From assembly GCF_900108065.1 (NCBI RefSeq), contig NZ_FNVQ01000001.1, forward strand, positions 186,001 through 250,000: DNA of 64,000 bases, written 5' to 3'. A program made the translations under genes and the position numbers. This DNA is from Marinobacterium lutimaris (lineage in GTDB: Bacteria > Pseudomonadota > Gammaproteobacteria > Pseudomonadales > Balneatricaceae). Below the pieces are notes generated by a model. That model made no database searches. It saw only the letters and a list, made by a program, of their open reading frames with translations, and had not been told where the DNA came from. Below, in pieces: positions 60,771-64,000 of this stretch (the stretch's first letter is position 1; each line of letters begins with the position of its first letter).

Positions 60771-60797
60771 AAACGGGGACCATCTGGCCCCCGTTTG
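60771..60797 (-). terminator. terminator of the cyd operon
   Basis: AAACGGGGAC (60771-60780) and (G)CCCCCGTTT (to 60797) form a stem with loop ATCT; on the minus strand it ends in TTTTCATTT, 3 bp after the cydX stop. It can work in both directions. Confidence 0.85.
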
Positions 60798-60799
60798 TT

Positions 60800-60901
60800 T
60801 TATTGCTCGTCGTCTATGTTTTCCGCTTCAAGCCACATCGCATTGATGATGCCGAATGAGCAGGCTAGCAACACGCCGAGTATCCAGGCGAAGTACCACA
60901 T
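60800..60901 (-). CDS. cydX: cytochrome bd-I oxidase small subunit CydX
   Basis: A 33-residue single-span membrane peptide: MWYFAWILGVLLACSFGIIN and then AMWLEAENIDDEQ. The MWYFxWxLG start and the following xNAMWLE are diagnostic for CydX (YbgT). It lies 12 bp after cydB with GAGG before the ATG and is followed by the operon terminator. It stabilises the haem b/d centre of the CydAB oxidase. It is too short for usual gene finders. Confidence 0.95.
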   Translation of the reverse strand: MWYFAWILGVLLACSFGIINAMWLEAENIDDEQ

Positions 60902-60913
60902 AATCCGGTCTCC

Positions 60914-62056
60914 TCAGTAAGATGAATGATCGTTCTTGTTGATGACTTCCACCGACACCTTGGCCCACAGCGAGCGGTAGCACCACAGGGTGTAGAAGAG
61001 GATGATCGGGACGAAAACGATCGCCGCGTAGGTCATCACGTTCAGGGTCAGGTGGCTGGACGAAGCGTCCCACAGCGTCAGGCTGGAGTTGGGCTCCAGG
61101 CTAGACGGCATAACGAACGGGAACATCGAGAAGCCGGCAGTGAGGATGATACCCGCCATACCCAGGGAGCTGGTCAGGAACGCCCAGCCGTAACGGCGTG
61201 CACCCATTAGCAGGAAGGTGCCGGCGAGGCCGAGGAAGCCGATGACCGGTGCCAGCATGGTGGCCGGGTATGTGGAGTAGTTGGCTAGCCAGGCGCCATC
61301 GCCACGGATCACCTCTTTCGCCAGCGGGTTGGGCAGGGCATCGTGAGCCGGTGCAGAGACGATCTGGTAGCCGTCGATGCTGGAGCTCAGCCAGATACCG
61401 GCCAGGGCGAAGCAGGCCAGAGTCACCAGGGCGCAGATCTGACCCCAGGTGCGGGCGCGGTCGCTGACGCGGCCTTCACTGCGCAGCGCCACATAGACGG
61501 CGCCGTGCATCGACAGCATCGCCAGGCTGACCACGCCGCAAAGCAGGCCGAACGGATTCAGCAGGCCGAACAGGTTGCCGTCGTAGCTCGGGCGCATGAA
61601 TTCGTCGTGCTGGAAAGGCACGCCGAGCAGCAGGTTGCCAAAGGCGACACCGAATACCAGCGCCGGCACGGCACCACCGATGAACAGGCCCCAGTCCCAG
61701 GAGCTGCGCCAGCGCGGATCGGCGATCTTCGAGCGGTAGTCAAAGCCCACCGGGCGGAAGAACAGCGCGAACAGCACCAGCATCATCGCCCAGTAGAAGC
61801 CGGAGAAGGCCGCTGCGTAAACCGCTGGCCAGGCCGCGAAGATGGCACCGCCGGCGGTGACGAACCAGACCTGGTTACCTTCCCAGTGCGGTCCTACGGT
61901 ATTGATGACGACACGACGTTCGGAGTCGCTTCTGCCCAGAATCGGCAACAGGGCACAGGCGCCGAGGTCAAAACCATCGGTGACAGCGAAGCCGATCAAC
62001 AGGACACCGACCAGGGCCCACCAGATCAGTTTCAACGTTTCATAATCGAATAGCAT
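60914..62056 (-). CDS. cydB: cytochrome bd ubiquinol oxidase subunit II
   Basis: A 380-residue membrane protein with about nine segments. Start MLFDYETLKLIWWALVGVLL, GFAVTDGFDLGACALLPILG at about 22-41, then VGPHWEGNQVWFVTAGGAIF at about 54-73, and SSLTLWDASSSHLTLNVMTY near 333. These are the E. coli bd-I type motifs, and length (379 in E. coli) is normal. It lies 19 bp downstream of cydA and before cydX. Confidence 0.96.
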   Translation of the reverse strand: MLFDYETLKLIWWALVGVLLIGFAVTDGFDLGACALLPILGRSDSERRVVINTVGPHWEGNQVWFVTAGGAIFAAWPAVYAAAFSGFYWAMMLVLFALFFRPVGFDYRSKIADPRWRSSWDWGLFIGGAVPALVFGVAFGNLLLGVPFQHDEFMRPSYDGNLFGLLNPFGLLCGVVSLAMLSMHGAVYVALRSEGRVSDRARTWGQICALVTLACFALAGIWLSSSIDGYQIVSAPAHDALPNPLAKEVIRGDGAWLANYSTYPATMLAPVIGFLGLAGTFLLMGARRYGWAFLTSSLGMAGIILTAGFSMFPFVMPSSLEPNSSLTLWDASSSHLTLNVMTYAAIVFVPIILFYTLWCYRSLWAKVSVEVINKNDHSSY

Positions 62057-62075
62057 CTTAGTTACCTCTTCCTAC

Positions 62076-63662
62076 TCAGGCGTTCACTGACGACTTGGCT
62101 GTGCTCGGAGCGGGCAGCTCGTCGTGATAGCGACCGGTATGCAGACTGCTTGGGCCTTTGCGGGCGAAGCGGATCATCAGGTACATCTCGATAATCGCCA
62201 GCACCGTGTAGAAGGCGACGAAGGCGATCAAACTGCCGATCAGGTCAGCCTCGGTAAGGCTCGATGTAGCGATAAACGTCGGTAGTACCTCACCAATCGC
62301 CCAGGGCTGACGGCCGAACTCGGCCACAACCCAGCCAAACTCAGATGCGATCCAGGGCACTGGCAGGCTGAACAGCGCCAGGCGCAGAAGCCAGGTTTTG
62401 TGGAAGGCAGTGCGGCGGGCGGTGAAGTAGAAGCTCAGGGCAAACACCATCAGCATCCAGAAACCGCAGGCCACCATGATGCGGAAGCTCCAGAACATCG
62501 GGAACGATGGCGGTACGGAGTTTCTCGCCGCCTGGGCGATCTGCGCTTCGGTGGCATCCGTCACATTCGGTGTGAACTGCTTCAGCAGCAGGCCGTAACC
62601 GAGATCGACTTTTACATCGTCGAATTCGGCGCGCAGTTCCGGGGTGTCCTCGCCGCCACGCAGACGCTCGAGCAGTGAGTAAGCGTGCATGCCGTTGCGG
62701 ATACGCACCTCATGCTGGGCAACCAGGTCCTTGATGCCGGTGACCTCTTCATCGATGGAACGAGTAGCGATCAGGCCGAGCAGGTAAGGAATACGCACGG
62801 CGTAATCGGTTTCCATGGTCTCATCGTTGGGTATGCCGATCAGGGTGAAGTGGGCCGGTGCTTCAGAGGTTTCCCATTCCGCTTCGATGGCGGCCAGCTT
62901 GGCTTTCTGAACGTCGCCAACTTCGTAACCGGACTCGTCACCGAGCAGGATCACCGATAGTACGGCGGCCATACCGAAGCCGGACGCTACCGCGAAAGAG
63001 CGGCGGGCAAACGCCAGGTCACGCCCTTTCAGCAGGTAGTAGGCGCTGATACTGAGTACAAACATGGCAGCAGTACAGTAGCCGGCAGAGACGGTGTGCA
63101 CGAATTTAACCTGGGCAACCGGGTTGAAGTAGACATCAGCAAAGCTGGTCATCTCCATACGCATGGTTTCAAAGTTGAATTCGCCGCCCACCGGGTTCTG
63201 CATCCAGCCGTTAGCCACCAGAATCCACATGGCAGAAAGGTTAGAGCCGATCGCCACCAGCCAGGTCACCATCAGGTGTTTCACCTTGGAGAGGCGTTCC
63301 CAGCCGAAGAAGAACAGACCTACGAAGGTGGACTCCAGGAAGAACGCCATCAGGCCTTCAATAGCGAGAGGTGCGCCGAAAATGTCGCCCACATAGTGAG
63401 AGTAGTACGCCCAGTTGGTGCCGAACTCGAACTCCATTGTCAGGCCGGTGGTGACGCCCAGTGCGAAGTTAATACCAAAGAGTTTGCCCCAGAACTGGGT
63501 CATATCCTTGTAAATCTGCTTTCCGGTCATGACATAGACTGACTCCATGATTGCCAGCATGAAGGTCAGGCCGAGTGTCAGTGGCACGAATAGAAAATGG
63601 TACAGCGCCGTGATGGCGAACTGTAGCCGGGAAAGATCAACGACGGATTCGGTGATCATCAC
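62076..63662 (-). CDS. cydA: cytochrome bd ubiquinol oxidase subunit I
   Basis: A 528-residue membrane subunit that carries haems b558, b595 and d and oxidises ubiquinol. Motifs: [20 protein letters not shown] at about 9-28 with haem ligand His, [20 protein letters not shown] near 75-94, and [13 protein letters not shown] near 448-460. The length and long Q-loop are of the bd-I (E. coli) type rather than the shorter CIO. ATG-ATG start. A sigma-54-like -24/-12 element lies about 47-62 bp upstream. Confidence 0.97.
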   Translation of the reverse strand: MMITESVVDLSRLQFAITALYHFLFVPLTLGLTFMLAIMESVYVMTGKQIYKDMTQFWGKLFGINFALGVTTGLTMEFEFGTNWAYYSHYVGDIFGAPLAIEGLMAFFLESTFVGLFFFGWERLSKVKHLMVTWLVAIGSNLSAMWILVANGWMQNPVGGEFNFETMRMEMTSFADVYFNPVAQVKFVHTVSAGYCTAAMFVLSISAYYLLKGRDLAFARRSFAVASGFGMAAVLSVILLGDESGYEVGDVQKAKLAAIEAEWETSEAPAHFTLIGIPNDETMETDYAVRIPYLLGLIATRSIDEEVTGIKDLVAQHEVRIRNGMHAYSLLERLRGGEDTPELRAEFDDVKVDLGYGLLLKQFTPNVTDATEAQIAQAARNSVPPSFPMFWSFRIMVACGFWMLMVFALSFYFTARRTAFHKTWLLRLALFSLPVPWIASEFGWVVAEFGRQPWAIGEVLPTFIATSSLTEADLIGSLIAFVAFYTVLAIIEMYLMIRFARKGPSSLHTGRYHDELPAPSTAKSSVNA

Positions 63663-63708
63663 TATCTCCTGAAGGCTTATAGATGACGCGGTTATTCACA
63701 GGATACAC

Positions 63709-63724
63709 AGCAGCTAGCATGCCA
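63709..63724 (-). promoter_or_regulatory. sigma-54-like -24/-12 promoter of cydABX
   Basis: Minus-strand TGGCATGCTAGCTGCT matches TGGCAC-N5-TTGCW at nine of eleven fixed bases, with the invariant GG and GC at the right 12-bp spacing. It is 47 bp upstream of cydA. The divergent partial gene looks like a sigma-54 activator, which supports it; activity is unproved. Confidence 0.5.
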
Positions 63725-63865
63725 GATGCAACTTAAAAACAGTGTTGCATTTGCGGCACTCTTGGAACTCCCGTGGTTACTGGAAAGTTGGATCTGAAAT
63801 ACTTCTTTATAGATAGCGTAGAACAAAAACAGAAGAGACAAAGTGTCACACCTGGCAGATAATGG

Positions 63866-63881
63866 CTGTCACATATGACAG
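63866..63881. promoter_or_regulatory. palindrome CTGTCA-CATA-TGACAG, activator-site candidate
   Basis: A perfect 6-bp-arm palindrome 142 bp upstream of the sigma-54-like element and 15 bp before the divergent gene. A further TGTCACA half-site is at 63844. Position and form fit an enhancer for a sigma-54 activator that also controls its own gene. Confidence 0.5.
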
Positions 63882-63895
63882 TTAAGAGGCGGCAG

Positions 63896-64000
63896 ATGCA
63901 GGCGGAACTTCATCTGATTACAAAGGAAATGACGGAGATACTTGAGGGTATTGCCGAACCGGCCACGTTGATCGGGCTGGATTACCGGATTCTGGCGACT
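63896..64000 (+). CDS. start of a probable PAS-containing sigma-54-dependent regulator
   Basis: The first 35 codons of a gene that runs out of the window: an N-terminal helix (MQAELHLITKEMTEILEGIA) then EPATLIGLDYRILATN-like text as found at the beginning of PAS domains in sigma-54 activators. Ribosome-like AAGAGG precedes ATG by 9 bases. It is divergent to cydABX. Its class is inferred from the short N-terminus and the control elements around it. Confidence 0.5.
   Translation, partial: MQAELHLITKEMTEILEGIAEPATLIGLDYRILAT

Noticed and set aside
1-64000. CRISPR arrays, tRNA or rRNA genes, prophage
   Set aside because: No regularly spaced repeats with unique spacers, no cloverleaf-like segment with conserved TTCGA arm that I could support, and no phage structural genes were seen.

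Overview
The window looks like chromosomal DNA of a marine, halotolerant gammaproteobacterium, most like the Oceanospirillaceae/Marinobacterium type. This is inferred from gene content (NAGGN osmolyte genes, choline-sulfate use, five-step histidine degradation, bd-I oxidase with CydX) and from the moderately GC-rich coding style; no rRNA or tRNA gene is present to confirm it. Most of the window is ordinary, tightly packed operons. One AT-richer stretch at about 22-29 kb is accessory DNA.

Layout. 1-3.7 kb: end of a histidine-type ABC uptake operon (binding-protein tail, permease, ATPase) fused to hutF and hutG. 4.1-6.1 kb: a sensor-less methyl-accepting protein followed at once by a membrane-anchored NIT-like sensor protein. 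6.3-12.9 kb: a DeoR/GlpR-type regulator and a ugp-like glycerol-3-phosphate ABC operon ending in an EEP-family phosphodiesterase and a HAD phosphatase. 13-21.8 kb: cupin, exported arylsulfatase, several unknown genes, P-loop kinase, zinc-ribbon membrane protein and exported glycerophosphodiesterase. 22-27.5 kb: a minus-strand row of small genes that carries integron-type gene cassettes (two are proven by matching R'/R'' ends), interrupted by an IS3-family element; no integrase is in the window. 28-33.3 kb: aroA, ogt, SulP transporter. 33.4-37 kb: choline-sulfatase operon with its LysR regulator. 37-41 kb: ABC exporter, phospholipase D-like protein, glycine-zipper lipoprotein, GST. 41.5-46.3 kb: the NAGGN osmolyte trio behind a leader with three hairpins. 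46.3-50.6 kb: BenE transporter, XRE-cupin regulator, EamA exporter, desaturase. 50.6-54.2 kb: glpK-glpD and a cupin. 54.2-60.4 kb: UPF0149, RecQ, YqaA-like, a zinc-protease-like protein, TtcA, flavin reductase. 60.4-60.8 kb: a highly structured noncoding stretch. 60.8-64 kb: cydAB-cydX, read away from the first codons of a probable sigma-54-dependent PAS regulator.

How it fits together. Three loci (ugp-like operon, exported GDPD, glpKD) form a route from glycerophosphodiesters through glycerol-3-phosphate to central metabolism. Choline sulfatase plus the choline-binding protein and the NAGGN trio point to osmoprotection in salt water; the two sulfatases and the SulP carrier point to sulfate-ester use. 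The most unusual parts are the integrase-less cassette cluster, the possible split chemoreceptor, the phosphate/glycerol control region at 6.2 kb, the structured RNA candidates at 41.4 and 60.6 kb, and the sigma-54-like control region of cydAB.
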